A stretch of DNA of 64,000 nt from Asterella californica (GCA_036924285.1 JAYKYS010000006.1:21612001-21676000); one strand, 5' to 3'. Shown: positions 1-11,509, counted from the first letter of the stretch. A program made the numbers and translations. The notes: generated by a model from the sequence alone, not told the origin.

Positions 1-1
1 A

Positions 2-388
2 GCAACGAACGCAACATGCGAATCAATTTGGCTTCGATGTCTGCTATCTGACATTGGTGTGGAGTGTACAGATCTTGTTGTTATATATATAGACAATATT
101 AGGAGCATGAAGTTAGCTAGTAATCATGTTTTTCATGCTAGGACGAAGCACATTGAGGTGCACTATCATTTCATTAGAAAGAAGGTCCTTGCAGGAGAGA
201 TTGAGCTCATTTATATGAGCATAGGAGATCAGGTTGCCTATATCTTCACTAAGGCATTGTCTAGAGATAAGTTTGATGCTTTCAGACATTGTCTAGGAGT
301 ACAGGATGTAGAGTCGAGCTTGAAGAGGAGTTTTGATATAGCCCCAAGCTCTAGTAGATCACTGACTAACATTAGCCGGAGTGGTTAA
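2..388 (+). pseudogene. Ty1/copia polyprotein, 3' end (RNase H C-terminus), partial
   Basis: Open frame that enters from the left edge and stops at 386-388. The first residues read as the copia RNase H tail (ESIWLRCLLSDIG). Residues 45-70 or so carry the usual closing segment: a KHIEVHYHFIR helix, then a stretch ending IFTKALSRDKF and a CLGV motif. This is the last roughly 120 residues of a copia Pol protein; everything upstream lies outside the window. The frame is open here, so nothing in this piece shows decay, but completeness cannot be judged. It is unrelated in position and strand to the copia element at 12-17.5 kb. Confidence 0.85.
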
Positions 389-592
389 GGTAGTTACAGT
401 TAGTTAGAGAGCTAATCCACCATTAGAGTTTTCTTTGTACTCACCCTCACTATATATATATGGAGAGACAAAGTCTCTCTCATCTCATTCATATTTTTAC
501 TTTTCTTGTCTACTCGCTCTCTCTTCTTGGAGTCCTCGAAATATCGATCTTTCTACAGCTCTCTCCAAGACGTGACCTAGAACATCAGAGCT
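380..592 (+). repeat. Probable 3' LTR of the left-edge copia element
   Basis: The stretch begins TGGTTAAGG at the pol stop and runs through a TATA-like run (about 452-462) and a CT-rich leader. It ends near the CTCCAAGACGTGA motif, which recurs at about 17640-17655. The position just after a copia pol frame and the TG...CA limits suggest an LTR. There is no second copy in the window to fix its ends, so the borders are approximate. Confidence 0.4.
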
Positions 593-1742
593 TACTATCA
601 ACGTGAAACGGACCTCAAAGAAAATGGATGTGCTGTACCTCTAGATGACGGAAGATAGTATTTATTATCAACAATAAAAACTAAACTTTGGCATTTGTCT
701 TGTTTGAGAAAGTTAGAATTTGTTATCTTTGTCAAATACCACATGGAAATTTAACTAGATGAAAACAAGAACCCTTTCTCTAACATATGAACTCCAGCGA
801 GCAGACTCCTCTGCTGGAAAATCCTGTATATAGCATTGACATGTGTACACAGCTGCTTCGGCTTGAATTGACATATCATGCATTACTCATGGTGGAACCT
901 ACTATAAGATATACCTCTCTAAGTCTATGCGGTGTTTTCACAAATTCCAGAATGTCCTCCCTCTGCAGTCTCTGGAGTTCTATTACAGTGATCATTTCTT
1001 GAACAATACTTTTCGCAACTACATCTATCTCATTTGCTCTTTTCACTAGTGATAGGGTCAAGTCATGTAGCCGCTCAATTTATATAAGCTCTACATTATC
1101 CTCCAATGTGAACTTGGAATCTTGAATCGATGGATAGAATGTACAACTATCCATTGCAGTGGCAAGGTCTTTCAATGCATCTTGAAACTCATCTGAGTGC
1201 TCCACATCAAGCTCCACATCAAACATAGTGAAACGATTTTGCTGTGCATTCAAATCAATTTTAAAACGCCACTTCGTCGAGCAAATGATGTTTAGTACTC
1301 CATCTTGCTTCTTTGCGCTTAGTCTCTCGACCTCCTCTGCTGTCATTTCCAAAAGCTTCTCGTAGTAATGCGATCTCTGGACGATCTTTCACATTGTAAT
1401 CAATCAATCTTAGATGAAATCGATATTATCTCTTGCTTTCTCTTGATCACATGGGTGTCAAGTCTTTTGACCGAGGTGTGATTGATTGAAATACAACACC
1501 TTCTTAACATAGCTAGTGTTCGTGTTTGCTTCACTTACACGCATATAACACCTTAAGAAGTTGCATGCAACATAAGAGACAAAACTCGACAACTTGTTCT
1601 TTATTATGCGGTTGAATGAAAATTGCACCACTAAAAAGACAACTTATACTTTCGAATTCAACGAATGAACACATCGTTTCTAAAAAGCTCATCTAGCTTC
1701 CTCAACTCACCACAAGCTTGAGATGCAACTCTGTTCGACACC
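593..1742. other. Non-annotated interval with decayed minus-strand coding traces
   Basis: I see no intact gene. Two minus-strand open stretches, 876-1061 and 1080-1352, share one frame and are separated by a stop near 1080. The upper one is acidic (VELDVEHSDEF) and the lower one looks helical. They may be pieces of one old protein of about 150 residues, perhaps a retroelement gag or a broken host gene. I do not recognise the family. Confidence 0.3.
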
Positions 1743-2049
1743 CTAACTCACTGTATACTCTTTTTGACACTCTAACTCACTATACATTCTCTCGGACTGT
1801 CTTCTCGTACGTCTTTGTCCATTGACATGAATAACAATCCATTGCATGACCGGCACCCGCATAGTTTGCTTCAGAACTGCAATCGACTCTACAGACACAA
1901 CCCGCTCTGAAAATGGACAACCGTAGATAAGAGTACTGAGGAAGATATTTTGAACTTCAGGAGACTTGAGAGGATCGACTGTTGGTTTCAATGACCGAGG
2001 AAAAAGAAAGCTGCTGGGCCAGACTATATACACTGATTCATTTGGATAT

Positions 2050-2173
2050 TTGTCTTGGACTCGTCTGTCGTGCGCATACATCTCGCTACACAACATACAT
2101 CACTGTCAAAGATACACCACACATACACATAACACATGGACGATCTCATACACATACACAACTGTACCACAAT
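2050..2173 (-). repeat. Extra copy of the gypsy-1 LTR upstream (U3) segment
   Basis: Bases 2087-2170 closely match 2485-2575 with a few substitutions (shared words include ACACATACACATAACACATG and GACGATCTCATACACATAC). The first copy lies just outside the 3' LTR of gypsy-1 and the second inside it. On the minus strand it starts TGTGGTACAGTTGTG, directly after the LTR end. This is what a second, truncated LTR placed in tandem would look like. Confidence 0.6.
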
Positions 2174-2575
2174 TGATAAACAATATGTATTCACTCCATC
2201 ATGTCAATGGGCACTTAACAATCACTAAAGTCGGACCAAATCCACTATGTGCTCGCAGAGACTCTAAATTGCACTCACCAAGACTATCCACCATAGCTAT
2301 GAGCTTGAAGACTCAACTTGAAGAACTAAGACCTCCAAGTCCTACTTGCGAAGTATACTCCTAGTGGGTCATCCCAAGAACTAGTCCTAACGGCACTAAC
2401 GGCCCTATTGGGATTAATCAATACGCATTCGGTCAACCTAGCCGAGGTGCTAAACTGACGTCACAGCTGTCATGCACATACACATTGCTACACAACATAC
2501 ATCGCTGTCAACGATACACCACACATACACATAACACATGGACGATCTCATACACATACACAAATGTATCACAAT
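2174..2575 (-). repeat. 3' LTR of gypsy-1
   Basis: On the minus strand it starts TGTGATACATTTGTG at 2575, just after a G-rich tract (2579-2587 on the plus strand is a C run), which serves as the polypurine tract. It ends GTTTATCA at 2174. Bases 2174-2460 match 11510-11806 at the other end of the element, sharing words such as CACTCACCAAGACTATCCAC and GGGTCATCCCAAGAACT. Confidence 0.8.
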
Positions 2576-3292
2576 CGCCCCCCCTAACTGACGGTTAGGT
2601 CCCTCTAACTCCAAATAGCTCCATATCCCAACTACGTGATATAAATCTTCATGGGTGCAAGAATCAAGAGGCCGGGTGCAACATTGCACTATCGTTAGTC
2701 GTCTGTCTGCAATCCATACCACGCAAAGATCTAATCGGCTATCCCTGCTATATATATCAAAGACAAACCCACGTTCAGTAGGAACGACACTGAGAGGTGG
2801 AGTCAAACATGACATGTGTCAATCTCTTGAACAACCATCACACACCAACATACGGGCTGCTCCACCAGCAGACCCACACAACATACACCTCAAGCCCACA
2901 CGTACAACTGCTAAGCTTGGATCAACAGTACCATCGATGTTGAGAAGATGATATGACGTGCAATTATGCACATGGTCCTTCCAAACAACACCATCACGGT
3001 CTTCTAACATGAGTATTCTAGAAGATAACACCTCACGTACTCGTAATATAGTGCGCCATACGGTCACGTCCAACGTCGTCGGTGCAGTCTGCTGTAGATA
3101 GATATAATCACCAGGATGAAATCTACGAATCGATGGCCGGTAGCCTCCTCCTCGAATAGTCGCATATCGCAACGTGTCTCTATGCTGAGCAATCGCTAGG
3201 TTCTCAAAAGTCATAGACATAACTCTCTGAAATGTCTCTGCTAGTTGAGAACATGCTCTCACCCACACATTCGTGTCATCAAGATTGAGCAC
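2450..3292 (-). pseudogene. gypsy-1 integrase C-terminal region with PHD-finger-like tail, broken
   Basis: The upper part (3292-2900) is the integrase C-terminal region (HPGDYIYLQQ followed by a small beta-rich module). It continues into a C4-H-C array: C136, C139, C151 and C154 of the open frame, then His and Cys six bases into the next stretch. The spacing C-x2-C-x11-C-x2-C-x4-H-x2-C, the core MLVCDGC and the following TPPL are those of a PHD finger, a reader of histone H3 tails. The codon just before the His, where PHD fingers have Trp, is TGA (2819-2821). The closing W-x-C appears at 2763-2771 in the neighbouring frame, which implies a further single-base shift. In a live relative this would be an integrase with a chromatin-reading tail, used instead of a chromodomain. 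Confidence 0.7.
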
Positions 3293-3386
3293 CTAAGCAG
3301 AATCATGACGAATGATCGAAGATAGATCTGGATCTCATCCATACAATAGAAAATACGGTGAAAAGGAAGTCAAAGACACTTGTCGA

Positions 3387-4040
3387 CTAAAATAGTAGCT
3401 CATAGCCAACCATGGTAACTGCACATCCCAGTCTCTCAAGTGGTCCTTCTACAAGCCATACTTGCACAAACCTCTTTTCATTGTCCGAAACTACTCTCTT
3501 CGTCAAATCATCCGCCTCAAGATGATCTTGAGATGTAGTCTGATGATCAATATGCGCCTGATCACACAAGGCTTGAAATTCACCAAGGAACTCTGTACCT
3601 TGGTCTGTCAGCACTACAGTTGGTGCTCCAAAACTACTCTCAACACTCGATCTAAGAACGCATACGCCGTCTCTGCACTCGCCTTGTCCGGTAATGTCAT
3701 CAACTCAATCCACTTGGAGAAGTGCTCCACCATCACAAACACATGTCGGTGGTGACGTACGATCAATGATAAGGGTCTCACAAAATCCAAACTCCAACAG
3801 TAACCCAATCTCATAATCGGTAAGAGGTGTAACTGTGGAGTAGGAGCATTAAATGATGCTCGTACTCGATCACAAACCACACATTGTGCGGCAAACTGCT
3901 GCACATCGACGTACATATCACGCTATCAATAATGTCCTTGGAGTAAGCTCTGCATATGCTTCACTCCAAAATGTCCCAACTCGTCATGGGCATGTCGTAC
4001 TAATTGTGTCCTTTGAGATGAATGTGGTACTATCCGTACT
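3387..4040 (-). pseudogene. gypsy-1 integrase zinc-binding and catalytic core, broken
   Basis: On the minus strand an HHCC zinc motif is visible: HAHDELGHFG near 4000, then CVVCDR at about 3880. The catalytic core follows, with the first Asp in SLDFVRPL (about 3795) and the second in LTDQGTEF (about 3610). The block that normally ends in the catalytic Glu reads EADDLTKRVV, so the expected Glu is Lys. A stop separates the blocks at about 3614 and others lie nearby. This integrase inserted element DNA into the host genome; the copy cannot be active. Confidence 0.8.
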
Positions 4041-4483
4041 CTCTCATCATCCCACACTAGAAGTACATGTCGTCCTTCTCGTCAAAATCTCTTTGCTCGT
4101 TGAAGGATACGATCTCGCTCCTTGGCACTTATTGTGCCTACCACCACGCTAGTACGTAGATATTTCATTACAGTCACATCGTCGTAGATATCTCGCTAGC
4201 TTGGAACACCATCTCCACCCTCAAGATATGGAGACTCATCATCTACTCTCTGACCAGAGAAAGATACGACTTGGCTCTCCATACTGGAGTTCATGACCAA
4301 CACACAAAGAAAGACAGATGCATGCCACCTTGACACTATCTCCTCATCAATCTCGTCATGTCATCTAGCCTCAGTTTGATCCTGTTGACTCGTGCATGAG
4401 TTGCGACTCAACCCATCGGCATCTAGATTTGCAACTCTAGGTCTATGCACTACCTGGAAGTCATACTCTTGTAAGATAAGAGC

Positions 4484-4807
4484 TCATCGCGCAAGCTTCC
4501 CTGTAAGCTTGTCGGACTCCATCAACCACTTGAGCGGCTGGTGATAAATGATGAGAGTAAAAGAGTTCTCAAACAAATAACATTGAAAATGTGCAACAGC
4601 CCATATTGTAGTTAAACACTCCCTCTCGTACAAACTGTATCTTGTCTCTGTCGAATTGTTAGAGCCACTGACATACATCACCACAAACTCCTTTTTCTCA
4701 TCATTATGCTGAGTCAGCACTGATCCAAGTCCCAACATACTCCAATTAGTGTGCAGTTGGAAAAGACGCCTCCTAACGGATCTCCTCAAGATGGGAGCAG
4801 ATGTCAA
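4484..4807 (-). pseudogene. gypsy-1 RNase H domain
   Basis: This short open frame matches the RNase H region that follows RT in gypsy elements: LGSVLTQHNDEKKEFVVMYVSGSNN, seen here in parts (GSVLTQ, VVMYVSGS), then YSLYERECLTTIWAVAHFQCYL and a tail with HQPLKWLM. RNase H removes the RNA strand during reverse transcription. The frame is cut off from RT by stops. Confidence 0.8.
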
Positions 4808-4965
4808 CCTATCCTTGAGCTCTACAAAAGCTCACTCCTGTTCATCTCTCCAATGCCACTCCTGATCCACTTTCATCAGCTTGGTCAATGGCTTTGTAAT
4901 TGCACTAAACTCTTTCACGTATCGATGATAGAAGTTCGTCAAACCAATAAATGCTCGAACTCGAT

Positions 4966-5640
4966 TCACATCTCTGGGGCATGAGATACGTGCAATAGCC
5001 TCAATCTTTGTCTGTTGACACCCAACCCACCTGGGTAGATGGTGTGGTCCAGATACTCTATCAACTCCTGGAAGAAGTTACACTTCTCAGTGTGTAACTT
5101 CAACTCATGAGCTCTCAACCGCTCGAACACATCTTGTAAGTGTCTCTCGTGCTCCTCCACTGTAGCACTATAGACTAAGATGTCGTCAATATAACATATC
5201 ACAAAATCCAATCCTGCTAGGATCTTGTCCATCATCCTCTAGAACTCAGCAAAGGCGTTCTTCAACCCAAATGAAAAGAACCGCCATTGATACAAACAAT
5301 CCTTGCCGTGAGACTCAATTTCCCAGAATGTTGTCTTGGACTTATCTTCTTTTCTCACTGGCAACTGATGATATCTTGCTCGAAGATCCAAAGTAGTGAA
5401 GACCCTCACATGTCTCATTGCATCAAAGATCTCCTCAGGTATCGGCATGGCATACTTATTCGACTTCGTCTGCCGATTGATAAGACGATAGTCTTCACAC
5501 ATCCGTCTATTTGTGTAGTTCTCATACATATCTTTCTTTGCTGACATAACCGTGGTAGATGCATACTCTCCATGCGACATCTGCACCAATCCAACCTCCA
5601 ACAAGTCTTGAGACCTATTCTAGATCAAGGCTCTCTTGAT
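4966..5640 (-). pseudogene. gypsy-1 reverse transcriptase, broken
   Basis: Two adjoining same-frame pieces carry RT motifs. The upper piece has CEDYRLINRQTKSNKYAMPIP, visible in parts (DYRLINRQT, YAMPIPE), and TTLDLRARYHQLPV with the first catalytic Asp. The lower piece has CYIDDILVYS, the YxDD box with the catalytic Asp pair. A TAG at about 5236-5238, where homologues have Gln, separates them. The family copies the element RNA into DNA. The thumb region continues to about 4970 before the next stop. Confidence 0.85.
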
Positions 5641-5956
5641 GTCACTGTACTTGTAAAGACGTCGAAAGACTGACATGTCATTAGCCAAGTCGATCCGTAT
5701 ACCAAGTCCCTTTAAGGTACCCAAGTCCTTCATACTGACGACAAATCAATTCCTGTAGTTCTTCAGGAATCTCTGAACTCTTCGTCTCTCCTCTCTTATA
5801 AGCTTGGGTCCAATCTCCGACTCCCAAGTATCATATGTCACCATGCTAGAGATAGAAGATAAAGTCGTTGACTGCTATCTTGCAGCCTCTGGAGCAATTT
5901 CTTTCTGCTCACCACCAACAACCTCCACCGCCATTGTGTGAAAAACTTCTACAGTC

Positions 5957-6605
5957 CTAGCTGCAAGTTCCACACTCTCTCCCACGACATCCTATGATGT
6001 CCAAGGATGATGAACTCCACACACCTCGCCCCCAGTCTTTGCATCCACTGACCTGGTAGACAAAGAGCTCAAAAGTGTTCGAGCAGTAACACTCGTCGAT
6101 CGCATCCGACGTCAAGCAGTTCAAGTCCATTGCTTGATCCAACACCCGACGACGTGAAGCCTCCGACACCGAAGCTACAACCGTCGTATTCATAGAAAAA
6201 TCTATTGCTCGCTCTATCTCATCGGCATTGAGCTCCACCAACTGTTGTAATCGAGGATCCCACACAAGCCAACGTCCTCCATCTCTATAGACATGTGACG
6301 CTGGAAAGCTCACCAAAGTGGACAACGCTATCATGGACCGTCTCACTACGTTCATCATTGTCATGAGTGATCTATCGATAACTCTCACTACTTGAGATCG
6401 TCGTCTTGTATCCAAGATGTTATCAACTGTGAGGGGCGTTGATCGTCTCAATGCATTGTGTGCACATTTCAACACCTCCCTCGGTAACAAGTTCGTCCAC
6501 CACAACCATGGACGATGTGCACGAGATCCCACTCTCGCTGCATCTAACAACACTGCCGATACGATCTAGGACTACACTTGGTGCACACTGGTGCACCTGG
6601 TGCAA
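5957..6605 (-). pseudogene. gypsy-1 spacer region between protease and RT, unknown domain
   Basis: This open frame of about 198 codons lies between the protease-like and RT blocks on the same strand. It is rich in Arg, Val and Ser, and contains a central stretch LVWDPRLQQLVELNADEIERA. I recognise no domain. Position suggests part of the gag-pol polyprotein linker. A second frame overlaps at 6423-6605. Confidence 0.45.
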
Positions 6606-6861
6606 TCATCTGTGTACGAGCATCACCCAACAAAAGAAGGTTCTCCAAGATGTACACTGGAGAATCCACCTGATGTATCTAGAGATGTCCTAAGATCCGT
6701 AACATCTCCCAGAACATCCTAGATCGCAGGTCATGTAAACCCTGACCCCTCCCAACACGCGTGTGACCTTGACATGACCACACGACTATCACCAAGTGAG
6801 TAGTGTCAATAAATGTGAGATCCTGTGCCCTCAGCAGCAAAATATTCGACGATAATGCTTG

Positions 6862-8028
6862 CTAGTATCCTCTAACGACTGATATGGACAACAATTCAGG
6901 ATATCTTTGCATCAAACACGCCACATGACGCAATGAGATGCGTCTCGCAACCTCATCTCTCTCCACATACAAGTATCGCTGTACTTGTATGCCCGCTTGC
7001 AATACTGCAACCAAACCTGTGCTGATCTCTCCAAACAGCTCTAGCACACATACATCCTCCTCTAGATACTGCCACATAATGAGAGTCGTATCCAACGGTG
7101 ATAAGATCACAAGGCCAGTAGCAAGAACAACCCTGTGTTCCTCTACTGATGATACAAAGGCTTCACTCCAAGCCTGTTGCACCAACCGATCAGCATACTG
7201 TTGTAAGTCTCCACTCCAACTCCAGAGTGGAACATCCAAGGCAGATGGTACTACCGTAGTCATGCTAAGCATGTCCTCCATCTCCTCAAAGACCGGAGTA
7301 TCCTCTGCATGAGCATTGTCCTCTAATAACTCGTCCGACCAAGTGATCACCGAACTGAACCCTGCAATGGATGTCATCGTCCCTACTGTAGCACTGAACC
7401 GCATTGGTAAGCGGCTCACTCGTCCCTCACCGGACTGCCAACCTCTGTAAGATGCAGTCTCCGTCCAATAGTCGATCACAAACCTCATAAGATATAACAC
7501 AACACTTCCAACTAATACATCATAGGACTCCGCGGCTGTAACGATGATCTTGACCCTCACCATGGAGTCATCCGTGAGATGATCTGATCGAACTCTCAGT
7601 ATCAACATCTCGCGTGTCATGTGTAGAGTTGTACCTCCTGACACCCCTAGAGATGTCTGTAGCTGGTATGGACATCTCTCCACCTCGGACTTCTTCAGAC
7701 CCAAACCAATACACGCTGTCTTCTCCAACATCAATGGTTGGGCTCCAAAGTCTAACAATATTTTCTGTGGTCGATGCACCTTCCTTGAAGGTGCCACCAA
7801 ACAGAAGATACCACTTCTGTTGTCTAACAACACCACACCTGGTGCCAAACCAGCACGGTCAATCGTCGGCCTAGTTGGTAACTCATCTAACCTGGTAGCC
7901 ACCGCTTGCCAAGTATCACTGGTAGCTGTCATGATCTTCGAGTCCATGGACACGTCTATCGTCTCTCGCTGAACCACCTCAGCACTAGAGATAACAACAT
8001 CCTCGCTCTCATTGAGCGTGGCCGCCAA
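6862..8028 (-). pseudogene. gypsy-1 protease region
   Basis: A 388-residue open frame. Residues 88-110 (PQKILLDFGAQPLMLEKTACIGLG) correspond to the catalytic loop and following helix of a retropepsin-like aspartic protease, here written in parts as ILLDFGA and CIGLG. The catalytic triad is normally D-S/T-G-A; here it is D93-F-G-A, which would inactivate the enzyme. Downstream, YDVLVGSVVLYLMRFVIDYWT is the end of the protease fold, followed by WQSGEGR. The remainder is a linker without a recognised domain. The frame is long and open, yet its active site is damaged. Confidence 0.7.
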
Positions 8029-8515
8029 CTAGAGCCAAGCTGACTCCTAAAGCTCTAATATCCATGGCTGAGAATAGTGTGGCTCGCAAAACTACTATAG
8101 TCGTCCCCAACATCAGATTCGACATTGCATCCATAGACGTCGAGGGTTGACTCGCATCATCCTCACTCCTGGATGTTGATACCTCCAACTCCACTACATC
8201 ATCGCTAGATCGTTTAGGAATCATAGATGTGGTCTTCAACACCTCAGATAGCGTAAACGACTGAGGAAGCCTGACTTGTCTACCAACCTCTCCACGTTGT
8301 GGATCCAACTCCACTGTCGCACCTCTTGGCTCAGAGACACGTACTGCACTCGGAGTCATTGTCTCATATGCCTCAGTCTGTGCCACATCGACCATGAAGT
8401 CGAATTCAACTCCTTCTCCTCCATAAGATATGGAAGTCTCTGTTTCGTCAGATCTCCATTGAGCCATAGTCATACTAGCTATCCTCTGCTCCAACTGCTC
8501 AATCCGAGCAGCCAT
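8009..8515 (-). pseudogene. gypsy-1 gag-pol linker, acidic and Ser/Thr-rich
   Basis: Open frame overlapping the start of the protease frame by about 20 bases. It begins with a short coiled-coil-like helix (RIEQLEQRIASM) and continues as a low-complexity acidic, Ser/Thr-rich chain. It sits between the CCHC knuckle and protease, where gypsy polyproteins usually carry an unstructured linker. No domain is recognised. Confidence 0.45.
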
Positions 8516-8549
8516 ACCTGCTCTGACGTCTTAGCAGACGATGGATCGA

Positions 8550-8929
8550 CTAGTCATCTTTCAGGTGCTGGACCTCTATCTCCAGCTCGATCACCACGAT
8601 CTCCCTGAGCTCCTCCACCTTGTCCACGATCAGCCTTCTCTTGCCGTAGCTCGAGATGGAGATCAAAACAACGGTTACTAATGTGATCAGGTCGTCCGCA
8701 ATTTCACATTGCCTAGATACCGTTTGAGACGTCTCTGACGTCTCATAACCACCTCTCCTCTGTGGACAGTCCTTCTGCTGATGAGGACAATCACACGTCC
8801 AGCAAGGACCCGCTTGCTGTTGACTAGACAAGGACGGCATGGGCTTCTGTCCACCAGGTCCTCAAACACCTCTTTGAGATCGTGACTGTTCAGCACGATC
8901 CTTATCATCACCACCACCACTACCACCAT
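8550..8929 (-). pseudogene. gypsy-1 gag nucleocapsid with CCHC zinc knuckle
   Basis: The minus-strand frame at 8550-8840 contains CWTCDCPHQQKDC, which fits C-x2-C-x3-H-x4-C exactly, the retroviral-type zinc knuckle that binds the element RNA. It is followed by an Arg-rich patch. A second frame (8687-8929) overlaps. The main gag body lies upstream at 9195-9752 in other frames, so gag is split by frameshifts. Confidence 0.75.
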
Positions 8930-9194
8930 GTTGTTGCACAGCCTGTGATCCTCGAGGAAGAGGTGGTCGTCTCATGTGGTTCCTCCCTGCTGAACCCAGT
9001 AGTCACCACTCTCTCCTCCATCATGTTGAGCTCAATCCGCTAAACTAGATCAAAGACAACCACCAAGGTCGAAGCGGAGTCTCTAAGGAGAGTCGCATCG
9101 CTGACTCTCTTACGCAGCTCTCTGTCTAGTATCTCATATCAAAACTAGACTGCTTGTGCTTTCGTCACCCCTTGGATGACGCTGATCAACTGCC

Positions 9195-9752
9195 TCATGC
9201 GAGTAAACGTCTCGCTGGAGAGAGTAGGCTCTCTCCAGTCTTCCGCTGGAACTCTTGCAGACTCCTCAACTTGTTGGTCCGCACACGTTGATAGTTCTTC
9301 CTCAAACACTGGAAGAACCGAACCACAGGGTTAAACCCTGGTGGTATCCCGCTCACACTACCACCTGCTTCACTACTAGTTGACGCACCGTCAGTAGTAG
9401 GTGCTCCGCCACCTGTGGATGTATCACTACTATTGGCATCTGAACTCATAAGTGCTACGCCTCCCGGAACTACACCAGTGATAGAAACGTAGTTGAGAGA
9501 TCAATGTTGTCTCCACAACTCAATCTCAACACCGTAGTCTCGCTTGAACTCGTGGTAAACGTCCATCGGTGGTCCCTCCAAGTGTTGGAACAAACCCTTC
9601 CACGCCATGAAAGATGTAAATAGCTGTGGGTTCTGCATCTGCTGCAGATCGCACCAACTGTCGAACTCTTGGATGAAGTCATCCAACTCAATGATACTTA
9701 TCGTATCAGAGTAACGTCGAGGTCCCTTCATGATCTCATAGATCTCGTCCAT
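9195..9752 (-). pseudogene. gypsy-1 gag, N-terminal and capsid-like part, frameshifted
   Basis: Two open stretches make up the gag body. 9501-9752 has WCDLQQMQNPQLFTSFMAW and a segment ending VYHEFKRDYGVEIELW. 9195-9449 has a Ser/Gly/Thr-rich lead and then KLRSLQEFQRKTGESL, the usual end of a Retrotrans_gag domain. Gag packages the RNA in the cytoplasmic particle. The pieces are out of frame with each other and with the zinc knuckle. Confidence 0.6.
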
Positions 9753-11509
9753 GTCTCACAACAGTGTGACGACACTAGACTCACCATCAGAAAACGCACT
9801 GTCTGCGTTTGACTCGTCCTTTGGAACAACTGACGGTAATGATGTAGGTAGTCGGTACCTCATCCCATTCCGTGTATACCCCGTCTTAGAAGTCCCTACC
9901 GAGAACTCCATGATGATAGAATCTCGGTAACACACTCTCCAACCAGAATGTCAAAAAATATCACCATCGTAACCACCACTTGCCTAACTCCGCTCCTACT
10001 GAGCTCACTTATCCCTTACTATGACGGTCAAGGTAAGGACAACCTGTACCTACCATCATCACAGACAGTCTCGCACGGTCTATTGATCGTCAATCCAATC
10101 GCACCGTGAGAAAAACAAAGGTAGTTTAGTCCGCAACTCCAGTCTCATTACCGATAGCACACTGGAGTGAACTCACTCCGGAAATCAAGCACCAACAGAA
10201 GTAACCTCGATGCACAAATAAAAAGCAGAATATGGAGGGGTTCCAACCACAAGAAGTCCAAACGATAACCCTCCACACTCAAACATTCACATAAAGAAAA
10301 ACTCAGCTCCACCCGGACTGATGTCTCCTCTTTGATGACCACGTGCACAATATATGATCACCAACTGTCGTACCCGGTACTTTAGATCACTAACTAGATG
10401 TCCACACCTCTAGTAGCTCTAAAACTATCTACAACTCTATTAGCTCACACAAGACAACTGTCATCAACTGCTTCCATACGCGTCTCTACGGTATAGACAA
10501 ACACTACCACAACAACAGCTTCCCCCTAGTACTATGGGGTCGTCCTACCACTCCTCTAGGAACGTGCGAGAATGTCTCCTACTATCTTGAACAAGTCCAT
10601 AAGTACTTGCACACATCCCTAGAAGACACCAAGAGCTATTGGTCTAGTGGTAAAGTCAAAGCTAAGACTGCAGAGTTAAGCGTGCAAGTTCAGAAATAGT
10701 ATTGGGATGAGTGAGCAACTAGTTTTACACTTCCCACACAACTGAAACTTGCATATCTCTCTCATGCACGCCAGCAAGTTGGCTTGCGACGGGCTCGGGC
10801 TCAGGCTCAGTCTCCGCCTCTGCACTCTCGCACTCCGCTTCTCACGACTCCGCACTCTCGCACCTCTGCTCCTCGAAGCCTCTAAATGCCTCCTAACACG
10901 CACTCCATCCCTCGACACTCTCGCTCACTCTCCGCTTGGAGTAGAGTAGAAACTCGAGTCAAATACCACAAGAAGGACATGTACGAAGAGCACACACCCA
11001 AAATAGCAACTAAGAGGTCAAAAACACACTCCAAAAGATCGAAATCTGCCAAATTGGCACTCGCAGGCGGGTTTACGTCAGATTTCGAACCACCCGCGAC
11101 CCTCTTCGGCTTGTAACTCTTGCAATCCTTCACCAAATCGAACGATTTTTGGTGCGTTGAAATCTTCTTCTTCAGCGCGCACCTACTGCACTCTTCAACA
11201 TCAAAAATTGCCGATCCACACCAACCTGACGTCCACCGATGCACTTCTGCCGATCTCAAATTGATCACAAAAAACCGTCATAGGAAATTCCAGCAACGCT
11301 TTCGCACTACCTCACCACCAATTACCAAGAACAGGTTCAAACAATAATAATCCACACAACGATCGATCACCCAACCAAAGAGAACCACTCCGCACACGCG
11401 CCATCCGCAAATCAAAGATATCAACGATCTGCCCACTCCGGAGATACCATTGGCAGAAATCCGTAACTTGAAAGCTCTCAATCAGACCTCGCAATCTGAG
11501 TTCTTCACG
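9753..11509 (-). other. gypsy-1 5' leader between 5' LTR and gag
   Basis: About 1.75 kb without a supportable gene. A short stretch at about 10632-10655 resembles a tRNA A-box (GGTCTAGTGGTAAAGTC), but I see no matching B-box in place. The minus strand just below the 5' LTR (after ...GTTTATCA at 11510) should hold the primer-binding site, but the sequence there (CGTGAAGAACTCAG) did not match a tRNA 3' end that I know. Confidence 0.4.

Noticed and set aside
1743..2364. Overlapping frames on both strands (117, 132 and 64 codons)
   Set aside because: They overlap each other and the LTR U3 repeat, have no domain and a biased composition; treated as chance frames.
10632..10700. tRNA-like A-box in the gypsy-1 leader
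   Set aside because: No B-box at proper distance and no cloverleaf can be drawn, so no tRNA gene was called.
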